From Spirochaetaceae bacterium (GTDB lineage Bacteria > Spirochaetota > Spirochaetia > Treponematales > Breznakiellaceae), in NCBI GenBank assembly GCA_031267955.1, contig JAIRYB010000008.1, forward strand, positions 1 to 6,932: DNA of 6,932 nucleotides, given 5' to 3'. This document shows, piece after piece, positions 1-6,068 of this stretch. Made by a program: the position numbers and the translations under genes. The notes beneath the pieces were generated by a model that was not told the origin of the DNA, searched no databases, and saw only the letters and a program-made list of their open reading frames with translations. The first letter of the stretch is position 1. Each line of letters starts with the position of its first letter.

Positions 1-522
1 ATTGCCGAATCCGGCGATATATTCATGGGCGTTTCCGCCGATATTGCGGGCCGCCCCGCCGAGACCGCCCCTGTTCCGCCTGACAGCCCCGCCGCCCCCG
101 AAGCGGCGGTGCCGTACACTATAACCGGCATTGTCGGGCTTTTACACTATCTGATTACACTGGAGGCTTTTTTCCCCGCTTCAGCCCGGCGGCTTTTCGG
201 CGAGCAGAATACGGAGCGGCGCATAAAAGACCTTGCCGATGCCCTGTCATGCCTGGAGGAGGGGCCCCAGGCGATTCCCGAACCCGGCCCGGCGGGCGAA
301 GCCGTGCCGTCGGCCATGCCGTCAGCCGGACCCGGCCCGGCGGACGAAACCGCGCCAGCGGCCGCGCCCGGGCCTGCCGGCTATCAGATCTCCGTCGAGT
401 CGCTTACCGGGCTGCTGAATCATCTTGGGGAACTTGCCCGGAATCTGCCCCAAACCGGGCAGCGGGACATTCTGAAACAAAAAGTGAAAAATATTATTGA
501 AGGACTTAATGCGACAATATAA
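1..522 (+). CDS. Unrecognised protein, C-terminal part (5' end outside window)
   Basis: The reading frame is open from base 1 (IAESGDIF...) to a TAA at 520-522. The first ATG in frame, at 25, has no Shine-Dalgarno in front of it, so this is more likely the tail of a longer protein than a complete 165-residue one. I do not recognise the family. Three parts are visible. A hydrophobic helical segment (TGIVGLLHYLITLEAFF...RRIKDLADALSCLEE) is followed by a low-complexity Pro/Gly/Ala/Glu linker with repeated PGPA units. A second helical segment (SLTGLLNHLGELA...LKQKVKNIIEGLNATI) closes the protein and weakly resembles the first. No signal peptide or catalytic motif is seen. The gene ends 18 nt before the HDOD gene on the same strand, so it is probably in the same operon and perhaps a signalling protein, but no function can be assigned. 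Confidence 0.6.
   Translation: MAESGDIFMGVSADIAGRPAETAPVPPDSPAAPEAAVPYTITGIVGLLHYLITLEAFFPASARRLFGEQNTERRIKDLADALSCLEEGPQAIPEPGPAGEAVPSAMPSAGPGPADETAPAAAPGPAGYQISVESLTGLLNHLGELARNLPQTGQRDILKQKVKNIIEGLNATI
282..348 (+). repeat. Direct repeat coding a PGPA linker
   Basis: Two 19-nt copies (282-300 and 330-348) of a sequence beginning ACCCGGCCCGGCGG differ at one base. They start 48 nt apart, exactly 16 codons, so the repeat is in frame and encodes PGPAGE and PGPADE. A more diverged third PGPAG unit follows near 370-380. The arrangement fits expansion of a flexible interdomain linker by slippage or unequal recombination, and the copy number may vary between strains. Confidence 0.65.
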
Positions 523-540
523 AAGCGGTGAGGGTGTCAC

Positions 541-1398
541 ATGTGTGAGGAGTTAGAAAAAGACGTAAAGAAATATATCAAAAATATGCCCAGTTTTTCC
601 ATTACAGCGGCGAAGGTATTGAATATTTGCAATAATCCTCAATCCAGCCCTTCGGACCTGAACCGGGTGGTTTCTCTGGACCCTGTCCTGTCGGCCAGGG
701 TATTCAGGCTTATCAGTTCGGCCTATGACGGGCTGGCGCGCCCGGTCACCAATCTGGTCAGGGCGACTATTATGCTGGGTATCAACACGGTAAAGAACAT
801 GGCCCTTTCAACGGCCATACCGGTAAAACCGGCCGCGGACAACCCCCCGGCCCTTGACATGGACGAATTCTGGCGGCATTCCCTCTGTACCGGGCTCGCG
901 GCCAAACTTATCGCCAAAAAGAGGCGTGTCGAGAATCCCCTGCTTGAGGAGTATTTTACCGCGGGGCTGCTTCACGATATAGGCAAGATACCGGCCGGCG
1001 CGCTGAAAGCGGACGGGTTTCTGGAGGCAATGGAACTTGCGGGGCAAGAACGCATCGATCTTTACCAGGCCGAGGAACGCGTATTGAAGTTTGATCACTG
1101 CGCTGTGGGAAAGATTATCGTTGACACCTGGCGTCTTGAGGGCGCGGTAGGTGATGTGATAAAATACCACCACAGCTGTCCTGAATACAAAGGCCCCTAC
1201 CGGGATATTCTCTATACAGTGGCTCTGGCAAACCGTTTTTCCTCGGTTATGGAAATAGGGTTTTCCGGAGACAGGTACCCCGGACCGCCTGCCCCCGGGG
1301 TTTTGAAATACCTGGCGCTGGGCGAGGATATTTTTGAGGAGATTGGCCCGGTTGTCAAGAAGGAAATTGAAGAGGCATCGTTGTTTTTAAAGCCATAA
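541..1398 (+). CDS. HDOD / HD-fold signalling protein
   Basis: A 285-residue protein made almost entirely of one HDOD domain, the HD-related output domain common in bacterial signalling. The N-terminal helical part matches the HDOD pattern: LPSF-like MPSFSITAAKVLNI (16-29), then LDPVLSARVFRLISSA (46-61), then IMLGINTVKNMAL (77-89). The HD-like half keeps H113 (WRHS), H145-D146 (LLHDIGK), H186 (FDH) and H210-H211 (KYHH). The final metal-ligand Asp of true HD phosphohydrolases is replaced around N231 (ALANRF), and no GYP motif is present. HDOD proteins usually act through protein interaction or ligand sensing rather than proven catalysis, so enzymatic activity is doubtful here. There is no receiver, GGDEF or membrane segment. 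The start is supported by GTGAGGG six bases upstream. It lies between gene 1 and the MBL hydrolase with 18- and 16-nt gaps, suggesting cotranscription. Family assignment is firm; the target is unknown. Confidence 0.88.
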   Translation: MCEELEKDVKKYIKNMPSFSITAAKVLNICNNPQSSPSDLNRVVSLDPVLSARVFRLISSAYDGLARPVTNLVRATIMLGINTVKNMALSTAIPVKPAADNPPALDMDEFWRHSLCTGLAAKLIAKKRRVENPLLEEYFTAGLLHDIGKIPAGALKADGFLEAMELAGQERIDLYQAEERVLKFDHCAVGKIIVDTWRLEGAVGDVIKYHHSCPEYKGPYRDILYTVALANRFSSVMEIGFSGDRYPGPPAPGVLKYLALGEDIFEEIGPVVKKEIEEASLFLKP

Positions 1399-1414
1399 CG
1401 AGGTAGGTGCAAAC

Positions 1415-2344
1415 ATGTTATCCGTGCGGTTTTGGGGAGTCCGGGGTTCCATTCCCTGTCCGGGGATCAATACGGTGGTTTTTGGGGGGAACACGTCCTG
1501 TATTGAGATTCGGGCGGACGAGCGGCTGGTCATTGTGGATCTGGGTACCGGAATCCGGCCCCTGGGCGACTGGCTTATGGCCCACGATCTTAAAGAAGGC
1601 CCCATTAACGCGGATATTTTTATTACCCATACCCATTGGGATCATATTATGGGATTTCCGGTCTTTTCCCCCATGTTTGTCCCCACAAGCAAATTCCATA
1701 TCCGCGGGCCGGTTTCCTATGAAGACGAAACCCTGATGTCGATTCTGTCCCAGCAGTTGTCCTACAGGTACTGGCCGGTCAGGCTTCACGAGCTTGCGGC
1801 CCAGATTGAGTACAGCAATATTCACGAGACCAGCCTGGACCTTGGGAAAGGCCTCAGGGTGATCACCAAACACCTCAATCATCCCATACTTTGCCTGGGT
1901 TACCGTTTCGAATACCAGGGGAAGTCCATTGTCACCGCTTACGATTTTGAGCCTTACCGCAATATCTTTCCCACGGACAGGAACGATCCCGATTACGACG
2001 AGGCCGCCGCCCGGGAGGGCGACGCCACGGCCCGGGAAGAGAACGAGCGGGTACTCAAATTTTTTGAAGGTTCGGACGTGCTGATCTATGACACCCACTA
2101 TACCGACGCGGAATACGAATCCAAAAAAGGCTGGGGCCATTCTACCTTTGAACAGGCGATCAGGGCGGCCCGGAAAGCGATGGTGAAAAAACTGGTCTGC
2201 TTTCATTACGATCCCAACCGCAGCGATTCCCAGCTTGAAGAACTGGAAGGTTTTTACCGGGACCAGATCCGGCATGAAGCGACGGCGGGCAAGTGGGCGC
2301 CTGATTTCCTTATGGCCCGGGAGGGCCTTACCATCGAAGCGTGA
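1415..2344 (+). CDS. MBL-fold metallohydrolase (phosphodiesterase-like)
   Basis: A 309-residue metallo-beta-lactamase superfamily hydrolase. The N-terminus FWGVRGSIPCPG...FGGNTSCIEIR (6-33) is typical of the subgroup often annotated as cyclic-nucleotide phosphodiesterase or PhnP/RNase Z-like. Expected metal ligands are present: THTHWDH (H72, H74, D76, H77), H156 (NHP), D177 (TAYDFEP) and H264 (CFHYDP). A conserved-looking GWGHST (239-244) lies near the active-site side. The natural substrate cannot be read from sequence; cyclic nucleotides or other phosphodiesters are possible from family knowledge. No signal peptide or membrane segment is visible, so it should be cytoplasmic. AGGTAGG sits 7 bases before the ATG, and the gene starts 16 nt after the HDOD stop, so the two are likely translated from one mRNA. 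It converges on the DUF4838-like gene, with 9 bases between stops. Confidence 0.88.
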   Translation: MLSVRFWGVRGSIPCPGINTVVFGGNTSCIEIRADERLVIVDLGTGIRPLGDWLMAHDLKEGPINADIFITHTHWDHIMGFPVFSPMFVPTSKFHIRGPVSYEDETLMSILSQQLSYRYWPVRLHELAAQIEYSNIHETSLDLGKGLRVITKHLNHPILCLGYRFEYQGKSIVTAYDFEPYRNIFPTDRNDPDYDEAAAREGDATAREENERVLKFFEGSDVLIYDTHYTDAEYESKKGWGHSTFEQAIRAARKAMVKKLVCFHYDPNRSDSQLEELEGFYRDQIRHEATAGKWAPDFLMAREGLTIEA

Positions 2345-2363
2345 CCGGGAAGGCTATTCCCGG
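2345..2363. terminator. Hairpin at convergent gene junction
   Basis: A perfect 7-bp inverted repeat, CCGGGAA and TTCCCGG, encloses the 5-base loop GGCTA. It begins directly after the TGA of the MBL gene. The TAG stop of the opposite gene lies in the loop and its last codons form one arm. There is no T tract on either side, so an intrinsic terminator is uncertain. It could work in both directions, or protect or mark the 3' ends of two overlapping transcripts. Confidence 0.4.
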
Positions 2364-3454
2364 GGGCCCGCGAGAAAAACCCCCGCTTTTTCCGCGCCTT
2401 CCTGGCCCGGGAGAAGGCGCAGCCTGAACATATTGGGGCGCGGGCTGACCTCGTTTGGATTGGCGCCGGGGTCCGCGGTATTTTCTTCGTAATAGGATAC
2501 AATTGCGCCGGGGCTGGTTTCCGCCAGGATATCCGCCGCGGTATTAACGGCGATACGGTTTTGCTCTTCCCGGCTAAAGGCCCGGCAGCTTGGGCAGGAA
2601 CACCAGATATGTTCCGCGTTCCTGTCCGGCCAAAGATGGAATACCAGGATATCCGGGTATTCGCCGAAACGTTTCCGGGCTTCTGTTTTGAGCAGGGCAA
2701 TGGTATCGGGGTTTGTCGGGCAAAAGTTGTAATCCCTGACGCGTTTGCCCCCTTCCATGCGGAAAATATCTTTTTTTGTGAAGGGCCGCCGGGGTACCAT
2801 GCGCCCCAGCTCCCAGCCCCCTATTTCGACGGACAGGGCGTATTGCTTTGCCAGATTGAGAAGGCTTTCCCGTCCTGGTTTTCCCGCAAGCCCGGCGGGG
2901 AAACCGGGATTTTCCGTGAAGGGCAGCACCAGCGCGTCGATACGGTTGCGGGCGGCCCAAACCAGGAAATCTTCCCGCCGGGGAAGGGGGGTTTCCCCGG
3001 TAAATACCAGCCGCCTCAGTTTGCCGGGGTCCTTGGTTGTACTCTGATAGGCGCTTGCCGCCCTGAGAGGGTATTCCGGCGGGTGATCCGGAAGCGGCTT
3101 CGGCAGGACCTCCTGGCCCGGTTCCGGCCAATTTACGCCGAGCGCGGCAAGAAAATCGTAGATCCCGTTGCAAAGGCCCCGTTCCGAAGCGCCGCATATT
3201 TCAATACGATCGATTCCGAGACGCCAGGAAAAGCCGTTGGCGGAAGAATTCGGCTCCCCGTTTAACGCGATTACCGGGGCGGAACTGTCTATCGGGACGG
3301 AAGAATCCCGCACGGGCGGTTCTTTCAGGGCCGACCCCGCCTGGGCGCGGAGCAGGGCCAGAATCCGCCTGAAATCGTCGCCCGCCAACTGAGCTGCGGC
3401 CAGGCCGGGAGATACAAGGACGGTCCAGTCCCTGGCAACATCGAATTTTATCAT
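2354..3454 (-). CDS. DUF4838-like protein (GH67 N-terminal-like domain)
   Basis: A 366-residue protein. Residues about 74-118 (GFSWRLGIDRIEICGASERGLCNGIYDFLAALGV.WPEPGQEVLP, shown in pieces) match the alpha-glucuronidase N-terminal-like domain that precedes many carbohydrate-active enzymes. The following part has features I associate with DUF4838: NFCPTNPDT (243-251), a HLWPDRN segment (273-279) and a CSCPSC cluster (C285, C287, C290), then EEQNRIAVN. DUF4838 proteins are often secreted and much longer. Here there is no signal peptide and the protein stops soon after the Cys cluster, at GPRE. It may be a naturally short intracellular version or a C-terminally shortened one; no frameshift is obvious. 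The ATG at 3454 has only a weak AGG upstream. The gene stands alone, convergent with the MBL gene and divergent from ffs. A role in polysaccharide or glycoside handling is plausible from family only. Confidence 0.65.
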   Translation of the reverse strand: MIKFDVARDWTVLVSPGLAAAQLAGDDFRRILALLRAQAGSALKEPPVRDSSVPIDSSAPVIALNGEPNSSANGFSWRLGIDRIEICGASERGLCNGIYDFLAALGVNWPEPGQEVLPKPLPDHPPEYPLRAASAYQSTTKDPGKLRRLVFTGETPLPRREDFLVWAARNRIDALVLPFTENPGFPAGLAGKPGRESLLNLAKQYALSVEIGGWELGRMVPRRPFTKKDIFRMEGGKRVRDYNFCPTNPDTIALLKTEARKRFGEYPDILVFHLWPDRNAEHIWCSCPSCRAFSREEQNRIAVNTAADILAETSPGAIVSYYEENTADPGANPNEVSPRPNMFRLRLLPGQEGAEKAGVFLAGPRE

Positions 3455-3472
3455 GATAACCTAAGCCTCGTG

Positions 3473-3486
3473 CGGCCGCGCGGCCG
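3473..3486. promoter_or_regulatory. 14-bp perfect GC palindrome upstream of DUF4838-like gene
   Basis: CGGCCGCGCGGCCG reads the same on both strands and lies 19-32 bases upstream of the ATG at 3454. Its place in the leader fits an operator for a dimeric regulator or an mRNA hairpin that hinders initiation. In such GC-rich DNA it could also be chance. No promoter elements for the gene could be identified with confidence around it. Confidence 0.3.
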
Positions 3487-3503
3487 TGATGTACAATTGA
3501 GCC

Positions 3504-3530
3504 GGGGCTACGCCCCTTCTTATTTTATTA
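3504..3530 (+). terminator. Possible rho-independent terminator (+)
   Basis: GGGGC and GCCCC form a 5-bp stem with the 3-base loop TAC. A T-rich run (TTCTTATTTTATTA) follows on the plus strand. The nearest plus-strand gene upstream ends at 2344, so it may stop antisense read-through from the MBL operon before the SRP RNA gene. The stem is short and the T run is interrupted, so the call is weak. Confidence 0.35.
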
Positions 3531-3609
3531 TCGCAATATTTAGGGATTTTCTTGATCCATGTTTCGGTTTACAGCCATATTTTACCGGCCCTGCGCGAAA
3601 ACCGGCCCC

Positions 3610-3638
3610 TTGTATGAAATTACCCGATGGGGTAGTAT
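3610..3638 (+). promoter_or_regulatory. Sigma70-type promoter of the SRP RNA gene
   Basis: TTGTAT (3610-3615) and TAGTAT (3633-3638) are separated by 17 bases, close to the consensus -35 and -10 hexamers (4 and 5 of 6 matches). A start about 6-7 bases after the -10 falls at 3644-3645, exactly where the 5' strand of the SRP RNA terminal stem begins. This agreement between promoter and RNA structure makes the call strong. Confidence 0.75.
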
Positions 3639-3643
3639 GGTGA

Positions 3644-3757
3644 TCCCGGAGCCAGGAACCATGCGAACAGGCGCCGCCCAACCCCGCCAGGCCCGGAAGG
3701 GAGCAACGGTAAGCGGATGCCTGCTGCGCCGTGATCATCCTGGTTTCGGGTTTTTTT
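3644..3757 (+). ncRNA. ffs: Signal recognition particle RNA, small bacterial type (4.5S)
   Basis: This encodes the RNA part of the signal recognition particle, which binds the Ffh M domain and directs nascent membrane and secreted proteins to FtsY. The diagnostic apical hairpin of helix 8 is present: CCC-GGAA-GGG with the tetraloop at 3695-3698, flanked by the conserved CAGG on the 5' side and AGCA on the 3' side. The RNA folds back on itself: 3645-3657 pairs over 13 positions (two G-U) with 3738-3750, and CAGGC (3668-3672) pairs with GCCTG (3719-3723). The product is about 107-114 nt, the usual length of the short bacterial form without an Alu domain. It has its own promoter and terminator and is transcribed away from the DUF4838-like gene. 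The 3' end may be trimmed; I placed it at the end of the T tract. Confidence 0.92.
3738..3757 (+). terminator. ffs: Terminator at the end of ffs
   Basis: The 3' strand of the SRP RNA terminal stem (3738-3750, ending TTTCGGG) is followed at once by seven T residues (3751-3757). The long closing helix of the RNA therefore seems to double as the stem of an intrinsic terminator, or local pairing just before the T tract does so. Confidence 0.6.
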
Positions 3758-3936
3758 GTCCGCCCCCGGGCAACAGGCTGCGCGGTATTAAACCGGACTT
3801 CCAAATGAACCACGGGGGGTAGCCGGAGACCCCGCACCCGGCCCTCCGCGCGAAGCCGGGGAGGAGGCTCCGGCGCAGGGGGGCCGAAAAACGGCCCGGA
3901 ATTATGCCGCCCGCCTTCTGGTAACAGGCCCCCCAT
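3758..3936. other. GC-rich structured intergenic region, no gene seen
   Basis: No plus-strand frame here has a start with a ribosome binding site and a plausible protein; the ATG near 3804 stops after five codons. The minus-strand frame crossing it also runs antisense through the SRP RNA and looks artefactual. The region is rich in short inverted repeats: CCTCC/GGAGG around 3843-3864, GCCGGG/TCCGGC around 3855-3874, and GGGCCG/CGGCCC at 3881-3897. It separates converging transcription of ffs and lysA, so it may simply hold 3' ends. Confidence 0.5.
3881..3897 (-). terminator. Hairpin downstream of lysA
   Basis: On the minus strand GGGCCG, a TTTTT loop and CGGCCC form a perfect 6-bp stem about 40 bases after the lysA stop. 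No U tract follows, so it is not a canonical intrinsic terminator. It may stabilise the 3' end or assist factor-dependent termination of the minus-strand operon. Confidence 0.35.
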
Positions 3937-5205
3937 CTATCCTGCCTTGAAACCTGAAAGCGCCGCCAAATCCAGGGTGGCGAAATAATCTTCCGCTGTT
4001 TCCGGCCGGCGTATTTGGACGATGGAGCCGTCGTTTCGCAGGAGGAGTTCCCCGCAGCGGAGCTTGCCGTTGTAGTTAAAGCCCATGGCCCGGCCGTGCG
4101 CCCCCGCGTCGTGGATGATAACGAGGTCTCCGGCGGCGATTTTAGGGAGGCGGCGCTGCACGGCGAATTTGTCGTTGTTTTCGCAGAGGCTGCCCACTAT
4201 GTCGTAAGTTTCCGTAAGGGGCGCGTTTTCCTTGCCCGCGACGGTGATGTGGTGGTAGGCGCTGTAGAGGGCCGGCCGCATCAGGTCGGCCATGCAGGAG
4301 TCAAGGCCGATGTACTCCCGGTAAATGCTTTTGGTGTGGACGGCCCTTGCCACAAGCCAGCCGTAGGGGCCGGTGACAGGGCGGCCGTATTCGGTGCGGA
4401 CGCCCGTATTTCCAAGCCCGGCCGGGACGAGGATGCTGTCAAAGAGTTTTTTCACGCCGCCCGCCAGATCGTCCCAGCGGACCGCCTCCTCTTCCGGCCT
4501 GTAGGGAATGCCCACGCCGCCGCCCAGGTTTACAAATTCCAAAACAATGCCGGTTTTGTTTTTTATTTCAACCGCAAGCTCGAAGAGTATGCGGGCGGTT
4601 TCCAGATGGTAAGCGAGGTTCAGTTCGTTGGAGGCGACCATGGTGTGCAGGGCGAAACGTTTTGCCCCCTTGCCGCGAAGCAGGGCGAAGCCCCGGATGA
4701 TCTGCTCCCGGGTAAAGCCGTACTTCGCCTCCTCCGGTTTTCCGATGATGGCGTTCCCTCCCTTGAGGGGGCCGGGGTTGTAGCGGCAGGAAACCAGTTC
4801 GGGGATGCCCTCGTGTTTTTCCAGGTACTCGATATGGGTAATATCGTCCAGGTTGATAACGGCACCCAATCCGCGCGCCGCCCGGTATTCGGAGGCGGGG
4901 GTCTCGTTGGAGGTCAGCATGACCGCCTCGCCCCTGATTCCCGCCATATCCGCCAGCAGCAGTTCCGGGCCGCTTGAACAGTCCGCGCCCAGCCCCTCGG
5001 CGGCGAGTATTTTGAGTATAAAGGGGTTGGGCAGGGCCTTGACCGCGAAATGTTCCCGGTACGCGGGAAAGACCGAAAACGCCCTGAGCAGTTCTTTTAC
5101 GTTGGCGCGTATTGCCCTTTCGTCGTACAGGTAAAACGGGGTCGGGTACTGCCGGGACAGTTCTTCAAGCTGTGTTCCGGCTAGGGGAAAGGTTTTGATA
5201 CTCAT
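3937..5205 (-). CDS. lysA: Diaminopimelate decarboxylase
   Basis: A 422-residue PLP enzyme of the alanine-racemase-like fold III decarboxylases. It should convert meso-diaminopimelate to L-lysine, the last step of lysine synthesis, in the cytoplasm. Visible motifs are PTPFYLYDE (21-29), the PLP lysine K56 in HFAVKALPNP, the phosphate-binding GGGVG (228-232), EYGRP (272-276), the CENND motif at 341-345 giving the cross-subunit active-site Cys, and Y378 in GFNYNGKLR. CENND and this tail favour diaminopimelate over ornithine or arginine as substrate. LHTMVASNEL replaces the more common GLHFHIGS, so it belongs to a divergent branch. I chose the start MSIKTFPL because homology begins there; in-frame ATGs at 5241 and 5376 add arginine-rich sequence lying mostly inside the SDR gene. 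There is no Shine-Dalgarno, but a -10-like element sits six bases upstream. It is last in the minus-strand gene run, 59 nt after the SDR gene. Confidence 0.9.
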   Translation of the reverse strand: MSIKTFPLAGTQLEELSRQYPTPFYLYDERAIRANVKELLRAFSVFPAYREHFAVKALPNPFILKILAAEGLGADCSSGPELLLADMAGIRGEAVMLTSNETPASEYRAARGLGAVINLDDITHIEYLEKHEGIPELVSCRYNPGPLKGGNAIIGKPEEAKYGFTREQIIRGFALLRGKGAKRFALHTMVASNELNLAYHLETARILFELAVEIKNKTGIVLEFVNLGGGVGIPYRPEEEAVRWDDLAGGVKKLFDSILVPAGLGNTGVRTEYGRPVTGPYGWLVARAVHTKSIYREYIGLDSCMADLMRPALYSAYHHITVAGKENAPLTETYDIVGSLCENNDKFAVQRRLPKIAAGDLVIIHDAGAHGRAMGFNYNGKLRCGELLLRNDGSIVQIRRPETAEDYFATLDLAALSGFKAG

Positions 5206-5211
5206 AGGCTT

Positions 5212-5240
5212 ACTATACCCGATCGGAAGGCGGCGGTCCA
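5212..5240 (-). promoter_or_regulatory. Candidate internal promoter giving leaderless lysA mRNA
   Basis: On the minus strand TGGACC (5240-5235), a 17-base spacer and TATAGT (5217-5212) match 4 and 5 of 6 consensus positions. Six bases separate the -10 from the lysA ATG at 5205, so initiation at the usual distance would start at or next to the A of ATG. This fits the missing Shine-Dalgarno. The evidence is sequence-only and the -35 is imperfect. Confidence 0.45.
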
Positions 5241-5264
5241 TGCCGGCGGGCGAAACGGGCCGGT

Positions 5265-6068
5265 TTAACGGGTAAGCAGGCCCGCGTCCAGCGTAAACTG
5301 CGCCCCGGTAGCGAAACGGGCCTTGTCGCTTGCGAGATAGGCGACCAGATAAGCGGTGTCTTCGGCCTCGATCCATGGGACGGGCAGCAGATTGCCGGCG
5401 CTCCTTTCGGCAATTTCGACGGGTGTCAAACCCTCCATCGCGGCAAGGCCGTCGTTCATCGGGGTATTTACCCCTGTGGGATGTATGCTTACCACGCGGA
5501 TGCCGAAGGGCGCAAGTTCAATCGCCCACGCCTTGGTCATCCCGGTGAGCCCCCATTTGGACGCCACATAGTGGGACAGGCGGTTTCCGCCCCTCAGTCC
5601 CATCACCGAGGAGTTGTTTATAATGACGCCGCTCCCCGCTTTTTTCATGTAGGGGACCACCCGCCGCGTTACGTTCATGGGGCCTTTCAGGTTTATGCCG
5701 ATCATCGAGTTCCACGCGTCATCGGTCATGGTATCAATTTCGGCATACGCGCAGATGCCCGCGTTGTTAAAGAGAACGTCGATTTTGCCGAACGCGGCGA
5801 TAGTTTTTTCCACAGCCGCTGTGACCGCCGCGTCGTCGCGGACATCGCCCGAAGCAATGACAGCTTTTCCGCCAAGGTTTTCCACCGCGGCTTTCAGGCT
5901 TTCCAGTTCCTCTCCCGTGCCGAAACTGTAAGAGGGGTATTCTATCTGCCTTGCGACATCAAACGCCGCGATATTCGCCCCTTCCTTTGCCAGGAGCAGC
6001 GCCGTTGCCCGTCCCTGCCCGTGAGCCGCGCCGGTTATAAACGCGGTCTTTCCGTCAAAATCACCCAT
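5265..6068 (-). CDS. Short-chain dehydrogenase, mycofactocin-associated type
   Basis: A 267-residue NAD(P)-dependent oxidoreductase of the classical SDR fold, probably an alcohol/ketone dehydrogenase. The nucleotide-binding TGAAHGQG (12-19) and D37 after beta-2 favour NAD over NADP. NNAG (101-104), N126, SS (153-154), Y167 and K171 (YVASK) complete the catalytic tetrad. HPTGVNTPM (196-204) and the TGAQFTLDAG ending are well kept. An inserted stretch after beta-2 (about 40-56, RQIEYPSYSFGTGEELE), with GQGR, HYVASKWG and HPTGVNTPM, resembles the mycofactocin-coupled / carveol-dehydrogenase-like SDR group, in which the cofactor is held tightly. The substrate is unknown. The start ATG is preceded by TAAGGA with an 8-base spacer and overlaps the CMD gene stop by 8 bases, implying translational coupling. 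Upstream ATGs in this frame lie inside the CMD gene and add no SDR sequence. Confidence 0.88.
   Translation of the reverse strand: MGDFDGKTAFITGAAHGQGRATALLLAKEGANIAAFDVARQIEYPSYSFGTGEELESLKAAVENLGGKAVIASGDVRDDAAVTAAVEKTIAAFGKIDVLFNNAGICAYAEIDTMTDDAWNSMIGINLKGPMNVTRRVVPYMKKAGSGVIINNSSVMGLRGGNRLSHYVASKWGLTGMTKAWAIELAPFGIRVVSIHPTGVNTPMNDGLAAMEGLTPVEIAERSAGNLLPVPWIEAEDTAYLVAYLASDKARFATGAQFTLDAGLLTR

Noticed and set aside
25..522. Complete 165-residue gene starting at base 25
   Set aside because: The frame is open to the window edge and no ribosome binding site precedes this ATG, so a longer gene cut by the window is more likely.
1418..2275. 285-residue minus-strand open frame across the MBL gene
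   Set aside because: The plus-strand frame has complete metallohydrolase motifs and a ribosome binding site; the opposite frame shows no recognisable domain and arises from GC-rich codon use.
2561..3265. 234-residue plus-strand open frame opposite the DUF4838-like gene
   Set aside because: The minus frame carries family-like motifs over its whole length; this one does not.
3520..3936. 138-residue minus-strand open frame downstream of lysA
   Set aside because: It runs antisense through the SRP RNA gene and its promoter and is low-complexity Pro/Gly/Arg sequence.
3758..3936. tRNA or second structural RNA after ffs
   Set aside because: No acceptor/T-arm pattern such as GGTTCRANTCC or a cloverleaf could be built from the inverted repeats present.
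4015..4977. 320-residue plus-strand open frame inside lysA
   Set aside because: It lies fully antisense to a clear diaminopimelate decarboxylase and has no known motifs.
5206..5376. N-terminal extension of lysA to ATGs at 5241 or 5376
   Set aside because: The added residues are arginine-rich, mostly out-of-frame SDR sequence, with no ribosome binding site; family homology begins at MSIKTFPL.
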